64,000 bases of DNA, taken from Pseudogracilibacillus auburnensis. Its GTDB lineage: Bacteria > Bacillota > Bacilli > Bacillales > Amphibacillaceae. The position numbers and the translations under genes are program-made. The stretch lies in assembly GCF_003201975.1 (NCBI RefSeq), contig NZ_QJJQ01000002.1, positions 62,001 through 126,000 on the forward strand. Reading direction: 5' to 3'. This document shows positions 27,433 to 37,397 of the stretch, in pieces. Every line of letters begins with the position of its first letter. Within the stretch, counting starts at the first letter, position 1. A model generated the notes under the pieces. That model was given only the letters and a program-made list of their open reading frames with translations, was not told the origin of the DNA and searched no databases.

Positions 27433-30400
27433 TTATTTCAAGATAAATTTCGTTTTACTATATCCTTCTTTCAACTTTTTCACTTCAAGCATTGCTGGAA
27501 AAACAGTTTTTAACTCATCCACATGAGAAATGACACCAATCATTCGACCTGTTTGTTGCAAGCTAATAAGTGCATCGATTGACTTTTGAAGTGACTCTTC
27601 GTCAAGTGAACCAAATCCTTCATCGATAAACATCGTCTCCACGGAAATATTCCCCTGGAAACTTTGAATGACATCAGACATTCCAAGTGCTAGACATAGA
27701 GATGCAATAAACTTTTCTCCACCAGATAATGTTTTCACATCACGATTTTGTCCAGTATAAGCATCATACACATCAATAGCAAGCCCACTTTGCCGCCCAT
27801 GTGTTTCCTGGCGATCACTTCGAATTAAATAAAACTGGCCATTTGTTAGTGATTTAAAACGTTCATTTGCCGCTGCGATTATTTGGTCCAAATAATCAAT
27901 TTGTAAAAACCGTTCAAACGATATTCGTTTCATATTTTGTCCCCGCAGCACATCAAAAAGATCTGTTACTGTTGCCACTTCCTTTTCCAATGCTGCTACC
28001 TCGGATTGCACAGTCAAAATATTTTTCTTTATATCCATTGCTTTTTCAGCATTATTTTTTGCCCTATTTAATCGTTCAAATGCTGTTTCATATAACTGTT
28101 TTAATTTTTTTAATTGCTCTTCGATAACGCTTATATCGACTTGTTCTTTTCCTTGTAATTGTACGGATAGCTCTTCTATTTGCTTTTGTAATGTAGCAAT
28201 TTGCTGTTTATATAATTCTATTTCTTTTTGCAACCTTTCACGTTCATGGACAGATAATTTTGCCTGCTTATACATTTGTTCATCTAAAAATTGGGCTTCT
28301 TTTAACCGTTCCTTAAATAAAGCTTCGACTTGTTGCACAATCGTTTTGATTTTCTCGAGTTCGATCTTTGCATGTGCAACATTCACCTGTGCAGTCGTAT
28401 ATGTTTTATCAGCTTGTTGGAGTTGTGCTTGAATTTCTTTCCACTGCTTGTCTAATTTGTTTTTTAATGTTTCCGTTTCCGTGATTTTCAATTGTAATTG
28501 CTGCAAATCTTGAATGTTTTCCGGGATATTGCGTACGCGTTCGTTAAAGGTCGCATGAATTGTTGTAAATTCAGTTTGTTGTTTAGACAAAGATGCTTCA
28601 AATTGCTCTTTTTCTTCTCTAGCTTGTTTTACTTCACGTTCTAACCTTTCAATCGATTGCTTCTCTTTTTCAATTTCTTCGGCTAGCTTGTCTAAAGCAA
28701 CTACTTCTTCTGATAGCTTTTGTCCTTCTTGGATGGTGTTTTCCATTTCCGTATCGACATGTTCTAAAGCAACTTCATACGTAGCCACCTGTTGTGATTG
28801 TTCCTTTAACTTGGAAGTACATAGACGGAAATCGGCCAATATTGCTTGGTATGCTTGGTGCTTTTCACTTTGATCCACTTTTACTTTATCTAGCTCTTCC
28901 TTCGTTACTTGATCTTTATCGATCAGCGCTTTTTTCGGGTGACTAATGCTACCACAAACTGGACAATGATCCCCATCATGTAGATGACTTGCTAAAACAG
29001 CTGCTTGATTTTGAAACCAGATTGTTTCATATTGTTTATACCGCTTCTCTGCTCGCTTGTATATGCTTTCCTTCTGTTCTAACTCCTTTTGGATATACCA
29101 TTGGTTTTTTCTTAGTTTCGTATACTCATGGAATACTCGATACTTTTCGCGTAAGTTATGAACTTGATCTTGCTTCTTTGCACGGTCATTCATACGACTT
29201 TCTTTTTTAGATAATCCTTTTTTCAAGCTGTCTATTTCTGATTCTTTTCTTTTTAGCGTTGAATTTGCGTTCGATATGTCATTTGTCAACTTTGTTATCG
29301 ATTGTTGTAATGTTTCTAGTTTTTGTTTCGTTTCATCCATTTCACGAACCGATGGCAAAAACTCTTTAAAACGCTCGACATCGATTGTCAGCTTTTTTCG
29401 TTCCTCTTCTTTTCTTTCTTCTTCTATGTATGCTTTTTTTGTTTTCTCGACTACTTTTTCAGCTGCCTCTAATTCATGTATCGCTTGGTTGAACGTATTT
29501 TCTTTTTCTAGACACTCCTTTCGACGATCTCTTACTTGCTGTTCGTATGGCTCCAATTGATCTGCACGTTTAGCTGCTGCAACTTGTTGTTCTTTTCGTA
29601 AAAATTCGATCCTTTTATTTTGTAAAATTTCTACTTCTTTCTTTTTCTCGTCCAATGAAACAAATTGCTTATTGATTTCCACTGTTTGGTGGTAATATGT
29701 TTACTTTTGTTCGTATTTGTTTAAGCTTTCCGTATACTCTTTATTTGCTACTGTTATATGTTTCTTTAAATGAAAAATTTCTTCATCTAAACTAGTAATG
29801 ATTTGTTCTACATTGTAAAACTCATTATCTAATAAAGTAAAAAGAGTGGAATCCTCTCGCCTTTCAAGTGTTGCATGAATACTGTTCATATAATGATCAA
29901 GCATTTGTTGTTCATGAAGAAAGCGCTTATGAACCGTTTCCTTCTTTTCTTTTAATAGTGTATTCATTTGTTTGTATCGTTCTGTCTTAAATAATCTTCT
30001 TAAAATAGCCTCTTTATTTTCTGTTTCCGATGTTAATAATTTACGAAATTCACCTTGTGGCAACATCACAATTTGTTTAAATTGGTCTTGTGTTAATCCG
30101 ATAATACGTTCTATTTGTTCATTTATTTCAGAGACGATTTGTCTATCAACAGATGGAATCTCTGTGCCATCAGCTAATTGTTCAAAAAATTCATATCGTT
30201 CCCCAGTCCGGGTTTTATTTCCTTTTTTTACATGCCCCAGCTGTCTGAGTACACGATACACTCGTCCCTTTAATTGAAATAGTAATTCAACGGCCGTATG
30301 AATTTGATCATCGGCAAAATGACTTCGTAGCATGACAGTATTTTCACGATCTGAACCACTTGCCGTTCCGTAAAGAGCAAAACAAATCGCATCAAAAATC

Positions 30401-30528
30401 GTTGTTTTACCAGCTCCTGTTGCACCAGAAATGACAAATAAATGGTGGTCATGTAGCTTCGTAAAATCAATTATTTCTTTATCTTTATACGGTCCGAAAG
30501 CTGTCATACTTAATTGTAATGGTTTCAA
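27433..30528 (-). pseudogene. sbcC: Nuclease SbcC, interrupted by one in-frame stop codon
   Basis: SbcC is the SMC-like ATPase of the SbcCD nuclease that processes DNA hairpins. The frame runs from 30528 to 27433, 1032 codons, the usual length. Walker A is in VISGATGAGKTTIFDAI; the coiled coil holds the zinc hook HCPVCGS; the C-terminus has LSGGEKFIASLCLALG and MFIDEGFGSLDEESL. A single TAA at 29701-29703 (after NKYEQK) breaks the otherwise continuous frame; the downstream part resumes in the same frame as TYYHQTVEINKQF. The start is likely the TTG at 30528 giving MKPLQLSMTAFGPY. Unless read through or a sequencing error, the gene makes a truncated N-terminal fragment. Confidence 0.9.
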
Positions 30529-30549
30529 TTTTACCACCATCCTTTTCCA

Positions 30550-31734
30550 TTAATTTGTTACTACTTCTTCCATTCGCTCCATCGTTTCATTTTCAACCTT
30601 TAACCATTCATCAAGAACTTCGATGAAAATCTTTTCCGTTTCTTCAGATGCTTCAAATCCTTTTACCTCTTTATAAAATGCTTGAAATAACTCGATATCG
30701 GTTAATTCGTGCCGCTGCTTGTCGCTTGCACCCTCTACTGACTGGATCAACCCATCATATTTTCGTTCCACATGCATCGCATTGGGAAAAACGGATCGTA
30801 CTTTTTCCATCGGTGATAATACTGGTGTCTCATCTATTAATTTTACAAACACATAATCCTCGTTGATCGGCATATTAAGTAGATCATCTATTTTAGACGT
30901 TACAGTTCTAACATCTCGTCGCGGTGTAAGTGTCCGCTTTTCAATTGTTGTTTTCCCTTCTCTATCTAATTCAACGATATAGAAGCCTTTATGATGATGT
31001 TCTTCTGAAATGGAATATTTTAAAGGTGACCCACTATACCGAATCGTATCATGTTTTACTTTATGTGCCTGGTGAAGATGACCAAGTGCTGTATAATGAA
31101 AGGCTTCAAAATGAAGGGCATTTACATGTTCAGCTCCACCAATTGACAGCGGTCGCTCAGACTCACTCGTATTATCCTCTTTTTCACCGTATGGAGTGAC
31201 AAAAGCATGTCCAACATAAACATGACGAGCATGTTTGTCCATTTTTTGTTTTAAATGGCGAGTAATCTGTTCTGCTGCATCATCATGTGTTTTGATAGAA
31301 TCATCTTGGAATGTATGTCGAATAACGCTAGGATCACAATAAGGAATTAGATGAAAATGAACTTCACCATATTCATCATGCAAAACGACTGGCGGACTAT
31401 CTGTTTCAAAATGACCGACAATATGAAATCCTTTTTTGGTCATGATGTTACTTCCAAAATGGAGCCGACTTGGACTGTCATGATTTCCAGCTACTGCAAG
31501 TACAGGAGTGTTTAATGTTAAAACAATTTCATCTAGTACTCTATTTAAAAGTTGTACTGCGTCTGTTGGAGGAACTGCCCGGTCGTATAAATCTCCTGCA
31601 ATGATCACTGCATCAGGTTTTTCTTCTTTCACCGCTTCAATAAACTGCTCTAATACATATGCTTGATCCTCTGTCATATAAACACCTTGAACTAATTTCC
31701 CTAAATGCCAGTCTGCTGTATGAAAGATTTTCAT
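30550..31734 (-). CDS. sbcD: Exonuclease subunit SbcD
   Basis: The 394-residue Mre11-like metallophosphoesterase partners SbcC. It starts MKIFHTADWHLGKLVQGVY at the ATG after AAAGG, with metal motifs DWH, AGDLYDRAVPP, VAGNHDSPSRL, VGHAF and ALGHLHQAH all intact. It lies 20 bases upstream of sbcC in the usual order. Because sbcC is interrupted, SbcD may lack its normal ATPase partner here. Confidence 0.95.
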   Translation of the reverse strand: MKIFHTADWHLGKLVQGVYMTEDQAYVLEQFIEAVKEEKPDAVIIAGDLYDRAVPPTDAVQLLNRVLDEIVLTLNTPVLAVAGNHDSPSRLHFGSNIMTKKGFHIVGHFETDSPPVVLHDEYGEVHFHLIPYCDPSVIRHTFQDDSIKTHDDAAEQITRHLKQKMDKHARHVYVGHAFVTPYGEKEDNTSESERPLSIGGAEHVNALHFEAFHYTALGHLHQAHKVKHDTIRYSGSPLKYSISEEHHHKGFYIVELDREGKTTIEKRTLTPRRDVRTVTSKIDDLLNMPINEDYVFVKLIDETPVLSPMEKVRSVFPNAMHVERKYDGLIQSVEGASDKQRHELTDIELFQAFYKEVKGFEASEETEKIFIEVLDEWLKVENETMERMEEVVTN

Positions 31735-31927
31735 TTTATCCATCCTTTCTTTCCTAGTTTTCAAATAAAATCTTCTGCTTCTATTTTACCATGTCTTTCT
31801 CCCTTCTTCCTATTAATCGAGTAGATCGTGTAAGGCATCATCTTTTTTGTAGCAGCATTTTGAAAGTTACATATTCATTTATGCATGGTTTACCAAAAAT
31901 GACAAAAACTATTGTGAGGTGTTATCC

Positions 31928-32020
31928 ATGTATAAAAAACATGAACGAAATTTAATTGTACTTACTTTGATTGTTGCACTGATCATGCTTATTTCACTTG
32001 TTAGTCGAACGATCCATTAA
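31928..32020 (+). CDS. Single-helix microprotein upstream of the bd oxidase
   Basis: A 30-residue peptide, MYKKHERNLIVLTLIVALIM then LISLVSRTIH, made of a basic N-terminus and one membrane helix. The ATG follows GAGGTGTTATCC, a strong ribosome site, and the stop lies 20 bases before the cydA start, so it is the first gene of the operon. It is not CydS, which is found at the other end. I know no named family; it may be an extra small subunit or a leader peptide. Confidence 0.6.
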   Translation: MYKKHERNLIVLTLIVALIMLISLVSRTIH

Positions 32021-32039
32021 AAAGGGAGAGAAAAATCAC

Positions 32040-33386
32040 TTGGGCAATGAAGATGCACTATTTTATAGTCGAATTTTAACAGAGCTTACCCTCTCTTTTC
32101 ATATTATTTACGCAACGATCGGTGTTGGCGTACCACTGATGATAATGATCGCACAATGGGTAGGGATTAAAAAAAAGGATGAACATTATATTTTACTTGC
32201 CAGACGTTGGACACGCGGGTTTGTTATAACAGTAGCAGTTGGGGTCGTAACAGGGACAGCAATTGGACTACAGCTGACTTTACTATGGCCTAATTTTATG
32301 GAGCTTGCCGGAAATGTCATTGCGCTTCCACTTTTTATGGAAACATTCGCTTTCTTTTTCGAAGCAATATTTCTCGGGATATATTTATATACGTGGGATC
32401 GATTTCGCAATCAACGAAAACATTTACTATTACTCGTCCCAGTTGCTCTTGGTGCTGCTTTTTCTGCGGTATTTATTACGATGGTCAACGCTTTTATGAA
32501 TGCCCCACAAGGGTTTGAACTTGTTAATGGTGAGCTTGTAAATGTGAATCCAATTGTTGCGATGTTTAATCCTGCAATGCCAACTAAAGTTGCCCATGTT
32601 GTCTCATCCGCGTTTATGACATCGGCATTTATTCTTGCATCCATAGCAGCTTTTCGGTTATTGCGGGGGTCTAATCATTTGTATCATAAAAAAGCACTAT
32701 ATTTAACGATGAAGGTTGGACTTATTTTTTCTATTGCTACTGCATTGATTGGCGATTTTTCAGGAAAATATTTGGCAGAATATCAACCAGAAAAACTCGC
32801 TGCTGCAGAATGGCATTTTGAAACGACAGAAAAAGCACCGCTAATTTTATTTGGGGTACTTCAAGAAGGGGAACCTCGCTACGGTATTTCTATTCCTTAT
32901 GCATTAAGTATTCTAGCTTATAACAATCCATATGCGGAAGTAACCGGTCTTGACCAATTCCCGGAAGACGAAATTCCTCCGCTTTATATCCATTATTTAT
33001 TTAATATTATGGTTGCGATCGGAATGTGGTTGACGATTTTATCTTTTATTTTCTGGCTTGGAATAAAACGTGACTGGAAGTTCGTAACAGGCAGTTGGTT
33101 TAAGCGACTTATCGTATTAGGAGGGCCATTGTCTATCATTGCGATTGAAACGGGTTGGTGGTTAGCAGAAGTTGGTAGGCAACCGTGGGTTCTTCGGGGC
33201 TTGATGCGAACAGCTGAAGCGGCGACATCAAGTGATCAAGTCGATCTTATGCTCCTATTATTTGCATGTTTATACATTGTTTTAGCTATTGGCTCTGTCG
33301 TCGTCTTAAGAAGAATGTTTAGAAAAAACCCCGTGGAAAAAGAATTAAGCGACCGAAATAATAACAAAGAGGAGGAGCGAACATGA
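32040..33386 (+). CDS. cydA: Cytochrome bd-type quinol oxidase subunit I
   Basis: The 448-residue subunit carries the hemes and the quinol site. It starts (TTG) MGNEDALFYSRILTELTLSF with the heme ligand in SFHIIYATIG, further His in PTKVAHVVSSAF, and a short Q-loop type sequence (QPEKLAAAEWHFETTEKAPL, then GEPRYGISIPYALSIL) typical of the cyanide-insensitive/YthA-like group rather than E. coli CydA. The stop overlaps the ATG of cydB by four bases. The oxidase reduces oxygen to water with quinol, without proton pumping, and is usual at low oxygen. Confidence 0.93.
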   Translation: MGNEDALFYSRILTELTLSFHIIYATIGVGVPLMIMIAQWVGIKKKDEHYILLARRWTRGFVITVAVGVVTGTAIGLQLTLLWPNFMELAGNVIALPLFMETFAFFFEAIFLGIYLYTWDRFRNQRKHLLLLVPVALGAAFSAVFITMVNAFMNAPQGFELVNGELVNVNPIVAMFNPAMPTKVAHVVSSAFMTSAFILASIAAFRLLRGSNHLYHKKALYLTMKVGLIFSIATALIGDFSGKYLAEYQPEKLAAAEWHFETTEKAPLILFGVLQEGEPRYGISIPYALSILAYNNPYAEVTGLDQFPEDEIPPLYIHYLFNIMVAIGMWLTILSFIFWLGIKRDWKFVTGSWFKRLIVLGGPLSIIAIETGWWLAEVGRQPWVLRGLMRTAEAATSSDQVDLMLLLFACLYIVLAIGSVVVLRRMFRKNPVEKELSDRNNNKEEERT

Positions 33387-34411
33387 ATATAGATATTGAA
33401 ATTGTAGGAATAACGGTACTTTGGACCTTTTTATTCGGTTATTTAATCATTGGTTCTATTGACTATGGAGCTGGATTTTTTAACGCTTACAATTTACTTA
33501 CAGATAAAGAACATGTTTTAACTAAAATTATTCAACGATATTTATCGCCTGTATGGGAAGTGACGAATGTTTTTCTCGTTTTCTTTTTCGTCGGAATTAT
33601 TGGTTTTTTTCCTAAAACTGCTTTTTATTACGGAACCGTTTTACTTGTTCCAGTTAGTATAGCTTTACTGTTACTTGCTATCCGTGGTTCATACTATGCT
33701 TTTGAAACATATGGTGCAAGAGGACATAAAGGATATTCGTTTATGTATGGGTTGTCGGGTTTATTATTACCTGCTTCCTTGTCAATCGTTCTCACAATCT
33801 CGGAGGGCGGTTTCGTACATCTTGACCGTGGGAAGCCTGTGTTAAATTATTTTATTCTATTTATTAGTCCGTTAACATGGAGTATTTTTCTTTTAAGTAT
33901 CACCGCTGTTCTCTATATTTCCGCCGTTTTTTTAACTTGGTATGCACATAAAGCAAAGGATACACTCGCCACAAATGTAATGAGGAAATATGCATTAATT
34001 TGGTCGCTTCCATCCATTATTACAGCTAGTAGTATTATATATCAATTAAAATTTCATAATGATGAACATTTTAACCGCCTTATGCATCTATGGTGGATGT
34101 TTGCCCTGTCACTTTTATTTTTTGTTGGTACGGTTTTATTACTTTGGGCGAAAAGAAATTATGGATTTGCTTTTATTTCATTAATCGCTCAATATGCACT
34201 TGCTTTTTACGGCTATGGCATTTCACATTATCCGTATCTTCTTTATCCATTTTTAACGTTGTACGATAGCTTTACGAATGAAGCGATGGCTATCTCGCTT
34301 ATTATTGCCTTTATTTTAGGTTTAGGCTTGTTAATTCCATCTTTATATCTTTTACTCCGATTATTTCTGTTTAATAAAGGATATGTTAAAGGTAACTCAG
34401 ACTATTATTAG
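33383..34411 (+). CDS. cydB: Cytochrome bd-type quinol oxidase subunit II
   Basis: The 342-residue integral membrane protein begins MNIDIEIVGITVLWTFLFGY and has the family pattern of about nine helices, with GSIDYGAGFFNAYNL near residue 28 and VWEVTNVFLVFFFVGIIGFF. It is translationally coupled to cydA through an ATGA overlap after GAGGAG. It stabilises the heme subunit. Confidence 0.93.
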   Translation: MNIDIEIVGITVLWTFLFGYLIIGSIDYGAGFFNAYNLLTDKEHVLTKIIQRYLSPVWEVTNVFLVFFFVGIIGFFPKTAFYYGTVLLVPVSIALLLLAIRGSYYAFETYGARGHKGYSFMYGLSGLLLPASLSIVLTISEGGFVHLDRGKPVLNYFILFISPLTWSIFLLSITAVLYISAVFLTWYAHKAKDTLATNVMRKYALIWSLPSIITASSIIYQLKFHNDEHFNRLMHLWWMFALSLLFFVGTVLLLWAKRNYGFAFISLIAQYALAFYGYGISHYPYLLYPFLTLYDSFTNEAMAISLIIAFILGLGLLIPSLYLLLRLFLFNKGYVKGNSDYY

Positions 34412-34425
34412 AAAGGAAACGTGAC

Positions 34426-34524
34426 ATGACAAGCTTTATTATATTTATTGCACCTTTTATTGTGTTACTGATCGCTGTTGTTGCTGTGTTCCTAGTTGCA
34501 CCGCGGGATAAATCTGTGAAATAG
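34426..34524 (+). CDS. cydS: CydS small subunit of the bd oxidase
   Basis: A 32-residue protein, MTSFIIFIAPFIVLLIAVVA then VFLVAPRDKSVK, directly after cydB with AAAGGAAACGTGAC upstream. Length, the N-terminal single helix and the short polar tail match CydS, the third subunit seen in the Geobacillus bd oxidase structure. It is too short for most gene callers. Confidence 0.78.
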   Translation: MTSFIIFIAPFIVLLIAVVAVFLVAPRDKSVK

Positions 34525-34695
34525 ACTATCCCTTTATCGATATTTATCGTACTTCTTGAACAACGTGTAAAAGGAAATGGTAGTACTCTTTCTTTTCCCC
34601 CCTTTTCCGCTTCTTACTGGATACTTTCTGGGCCCCCTACTTAGGTTGAACTTTTACCACGAAGCAATTACCGACTTCATGGACGCGCTTAATGA

Positions 34696-34724
34696 AAAAA
34701 GCCGAACCATTTGGTCAGCTTTTT
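34696..34724 (+). terminator. Terminator after the cyd operon
   Basis: AAAAAGCCGAACC / GGTCAGCTTTTT stem with one mismatch and one bulge, followed by T residues. Confidence 0.65.
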
Positions 34725-34748
34725 GTTCATTCACTTGAAAACTTCCTA

Positions 34749-35114
34749 TTACCAATTTTCTTTTCGAAATTCCTCTAATTTTTCCAACCACATCAAAATT
34801 AACTCCCTTAGTTCCTTCGTATCGATATGATAGGAATCGAGGCTATTAACATCTTCCATATCCTCAAATAAATCAGTAATCATCGTTTCATCCGCTTTAA
34901 TCTTTAATACACATCGATTGCCGCTTGATTCGATATATTCTTCTTCTCCTAACAACACTTGATCAATTTCTTCTATTATTTTACCACCTAAAAGATTTGC
35001 ATCCGCCATCAAAAATTCACTAACAATTGCCAGTTTCGGATCATCAAAATCGATTGCCAACACTTTTCTTTCCTGAAAACCATTTTTCAATACTACTTCT
35101 CTAAATTGATACAA
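34749..35114 (-). CDS. Acidic small protein, likely immunity partner of the EndoU lipoprotein
   Basis: The 121-residue product starts (TTG, after AAGGAG) MYQFREVVLKNGFQERKVLA and is strongly acidic (for example EEIDQVLLGEEEYIE, LFEDMEDVNSLDSY), with no signal or membrane segment. It starts 12 bases downstream of the EndoU-domain lipoprotein stop. A small acidic cytoplasmic protein directly after a nuclease-toxin gene is the usual layout of a polymorphic-toxin immunity gene. I do not recognise a named immunity family, so this role is inferred from position and composition. Confidence 0.6.
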   Translation of the reverse strand: MYQFREVVLKNGFQERKVLAIDFDDPKLAIVSEFLMADANLLGGKIIEEIDQVLLGEEEYIESSGNRCVLKIKADETMITDLFEDMEDVNSLDSYHIDTKELRELILMWLEKLEEFRKENW

Positions 35115-35126
35115 GTTTCACACTCC

Positions 35127-35654
35127 TTAATAAATCGGAAAGGCAGATATGATTTTTTCCTGCTCATCTACATACATTCGAATAACCATACCTTCTTTTG
35201 TTAACCCTTCATATGTATTACCTGAAATAAATTCCTTTGATTCATATGCCTCATTAATAGCATCCACCACTTGCTGGGTATCCCAATCTTTTGGAAAAAA
35301 GGTAGACTTACCACCGTTCGATGTTTTTTCCACATGATTCACAACAACTTCAGCTTCATACACGCCTAATTCATTTGGTTTTGTTTCTGTTCCCTCGATT
35401 ACCTCCCCCTTTTTGGTAGGCAATCGATCATAATGAAATCCAACCGCAGCCCCTTTTTTATTTATTTCCCCTTCCAAAATATGTTCTAACGCCAGATTTC
35501 GAAAATATTCCGTATGTTCCAAATCAGTTATTGCAGTAACCTCATTTATCTCAATAACTGTTGATTCATTTTCGATCCCTTCCTCTAAATCACAACCGAA
35601 TAACATGAATAAAGTAAAAGTAAGCAAAAATATAGTTGATCGTTTAATAAACAT
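35127..35654 (-). CDS. Lipoprotein with C-terminal EndoU nuclease domain
   Basis: The 175-residue protein has a lipoprotein signal (MFIKRSTIFLLTFTLFMLFG then Cys) and, from about residue 55, a complete bacterial EndoU ribonuclease domain: LEHILEGEINKKGAAVGFHY, LGVYEAEVVVN, GGKSTFFPKDW, VVDAINEAYESKEFISGN, YEGLTKEGMVIRMY and the terminal KIISAFPIY. The catalytic His in LEHIL, the His in GFHY and the Thr in STFFP are present. EndoU domains usually sit at the C-terminus of secreted LXG or CdiA-type toxins; here the domain is attached to a lipid anchor. ATG is behind AAGGTGAATAAG. A surface-displayed toxin is inferred. Confidence 0.85.
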   Translation of the reverse strand: MFIKRSTIFLLTFTLFMLFGCDLEEGIENESTVIEINEVTAITDLEHTEYFRNLALEHILEGEINKKGAAVGFHYDRLPTKKGEVIEGTETKPNELGVYEAEVVVNHVEKTSNGGKSTFFPKDWDTQQVVDAINEAYESKEFISGNTYEGLTKEGMVIRMYVDEQEKIISAFPIY

Positions 35655-36094
35655 CTTATTCACCTTATGTTATAAATATTTAGTCAAAAATTAATTATTG
35701 CTACAATAAAGATCGTAACTCTTAACATCATTTACCAATATTTGTTTCAATCCAGCTTGTTGTTTCTCTATTTGAATCAAAGTTTTTATGACTTGCTGGA
35801 TGACAGCTTTTCATTCTTCCATCTATAGAAAAAAGCAAAAATCATATCATCACTTTCTTTCGTCAACTTTGTATCAAATTGATTTCGTTCAGTAAAACAA
35901 TTTGGATTTTAGGTTAGTGCAAATTAGCAAATTGTGTACGTTTCATTTTTTAACAATCGTTTTTATCGTGAGAATCTCCTCCTTCGCTTATTATTCTATC
36001 ATTCTTTATCACTTATCTTGAAATATTTATGGTACCATAAGAGGAGCTATTTTTAAAATGAAAGAAATAACCTTTAACAAGTGGGGGGAGTATG
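35655..36094. other. Divergent intergenic region between two lipoprotein genes
   Basis: The 440-base AT-rich spacer contains no gene I can support. It must hold the promoters of the EndoU lipoprotein (minus) and the next lipoprotein (plus), but no clear operator is seen. Confidence 0.5.
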
Positions 36095-36628
36095 ATGAAA
36101 CGAGTATTTATTTTCTTTATCGCCATTTTGTTTCTTCTTTTTGGATGTAGAGCCGATGTCACCTCAGACGAAGTTGACTTAACGAAACAACGTACACAAA
36201 TCGAAATGCCTGACAATATGCCAGATGACTTCCATTTTTCAGTCAAATTCGGCATTTATAAAAACAATGAAATTAATACATTTGATCATACAGTGACAAA
36301 GGATTTAATAGAAGATGGAACGGTAACTACAGATCTTACTCTTTCTAATGAAGAAATGGAAGAAATTTATGGAAAAATGAAAGCGCTAAATATAATGGAA
36401 AATAAAAATCTAACTGCTGATACAAATTGTATGCAGGAACCACACGAAGAAGACGAATGGATTATTTCATTGAACGGTGAAAGTATCAGACATTACTATA
36501 CAGAAAAAAATTGCGAATTAACCTATGATGCTAAACAATTAATGGAATTACGAAATGACATTTTTCGAATTGTAAAAAGTAAAGACGAATACAAAGACCT
36601 TCCAGAAGCTAGTGGAGGGTATGATTAA
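36095..36628 (+). CDS. Lipoprotein of unknown function
   Basis: A 177-residue exported lipoprotein: signal MKRVFIFFIAILFLLFG then Cys, followed by an acidic domain with MPDNMPDDFHFSVKFGIYKN and a C-terminal half having two more cysteines (TNCMQEPHEEDEWIISL, KNCELTYDAKQLM). The pattern of a beta-rich domain with a possible disulfide is seen in many Bacillaceae envelope lipoproteins. Start behind GGGGGGAG. It is divergent from the EndoU lipoprotein; no functional link can be shown. Confidence 0.7.
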   Translation: MKRVFIFFIAILFLLFGCRADVTSDEVDLTKQRTQIEMPDNMPDDFHFSVKFGIYKNNEINTFDHTVTKDLIEDGTVTTDLTLSNEEMEEIYGKMKALNIMENKNLTADTNCMQEPHEEDEWIISLNGESIRHYYTEKNCELTYDAKQLMELRNDIFRIVKSKDEYKDLPEASGGYD

Positions 36629-36719
36629 CTCAACTCAATGTAGTTGTTTTCATACTGCCTAATCCATTTAAATGACACGTGTTTCCCGTCATGATCAGGC
36701 TGTATCGTGACTAGTAGTT

Positions 36720-37160
36720 AGGGTCTGCTGAACAATTAAATTGCGTTTCATCTTACCGTTGTCTTCCGCGAAATGTGACATGCTTTTTAGCGGGCACGGC
36801 TTCAGCCCTCCGACGCACAATGTTTATTGCGACGAGTAATCGCAGTCGCAGGACGTGCTAGTGCAAATCTTTACGGTGGGACGAGTAATCGCAGTCCCAG
36901 ATGTTGCGACAAAGCTTTTCGATGGGACGAACAAAAGTGCAAACTCTTTTCGATGGGACTAGCATTTAGCGCAGTCCCAGTCCCAGGACGTCGCGTACTT
37001 AACCTGCCTCGGAAGAAAACCACTTCCTGCGAGGTCTTCCGACGTACAGGATGTACTAGCGCAGACGAAGATATAAGGACGTGGCGTTCTTAGTCTGCGT
37101 TCATCTGTTGCTTTTCCCGCTGGAGTCAGTCACTTTCGCTCCAGACAACTAGAGTAGTTC
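36720..37160. repeat. Mosaic intergenic repeat
   Basis: This stretch contains GCGGGCACGGCTTCAGCC, two GGGACGAGTAATCGCAGTC units, GCAAACTCTTTTCGATGGGA and the end block GGAGTCAGTCACTTTCGCTC then CAGACAACTAGAGTAGTTCAT. The last block recurs inverted at 50955-50995 almost base for base, and the GGGAC cores recur at 23900-24030. No gene is supported in 36629-37397; the long frame at 36827 is a by-product of the repeat. Confidence 0.65.
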
Positions 37161-37356
37161 ATTGCATATGCAAAGGTTTTTTGGTGAAAAAGTCAAAAAT
37201 ATTGCACTTTATATCGAGAAAAACGGGTATAAACTATCGATATAGATGGGATTTCTATTTATTCAGTAAACCCTAGTTAGACCTTTCGCATTTTTAGGAA
37301 TAATGACGAAACGACGATAGTACAGCATTCAACAAAATAAATTAGAAGCTTCAAGC

Positions 37357-37389
37357 AAAAACACCCAGATTTTTTTCTCTGGGCGTTTT
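37357..37389 (-). terminator. Terminator after mvaS
   Basis: AAAACACCCA / TGGGCGTTTT arms with flanking T/A runs lie just beyond the mvaS stop. Confidence 0.85.
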
Positions 37390-37397
37390 CGTTTCTT

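Noticed and set aside
27433-29682. The 749-codon frame as a separate gene
   Set aside because: It is in the same frame as the sbcC N-terminus, separated by one stop codon, and has no ribosome site; it is the rest of sbcC.
36827-37093. 88-codon plus-strand frame
   Set aside because: Open by chance in the mosaic repeat; composition is not protein-like.
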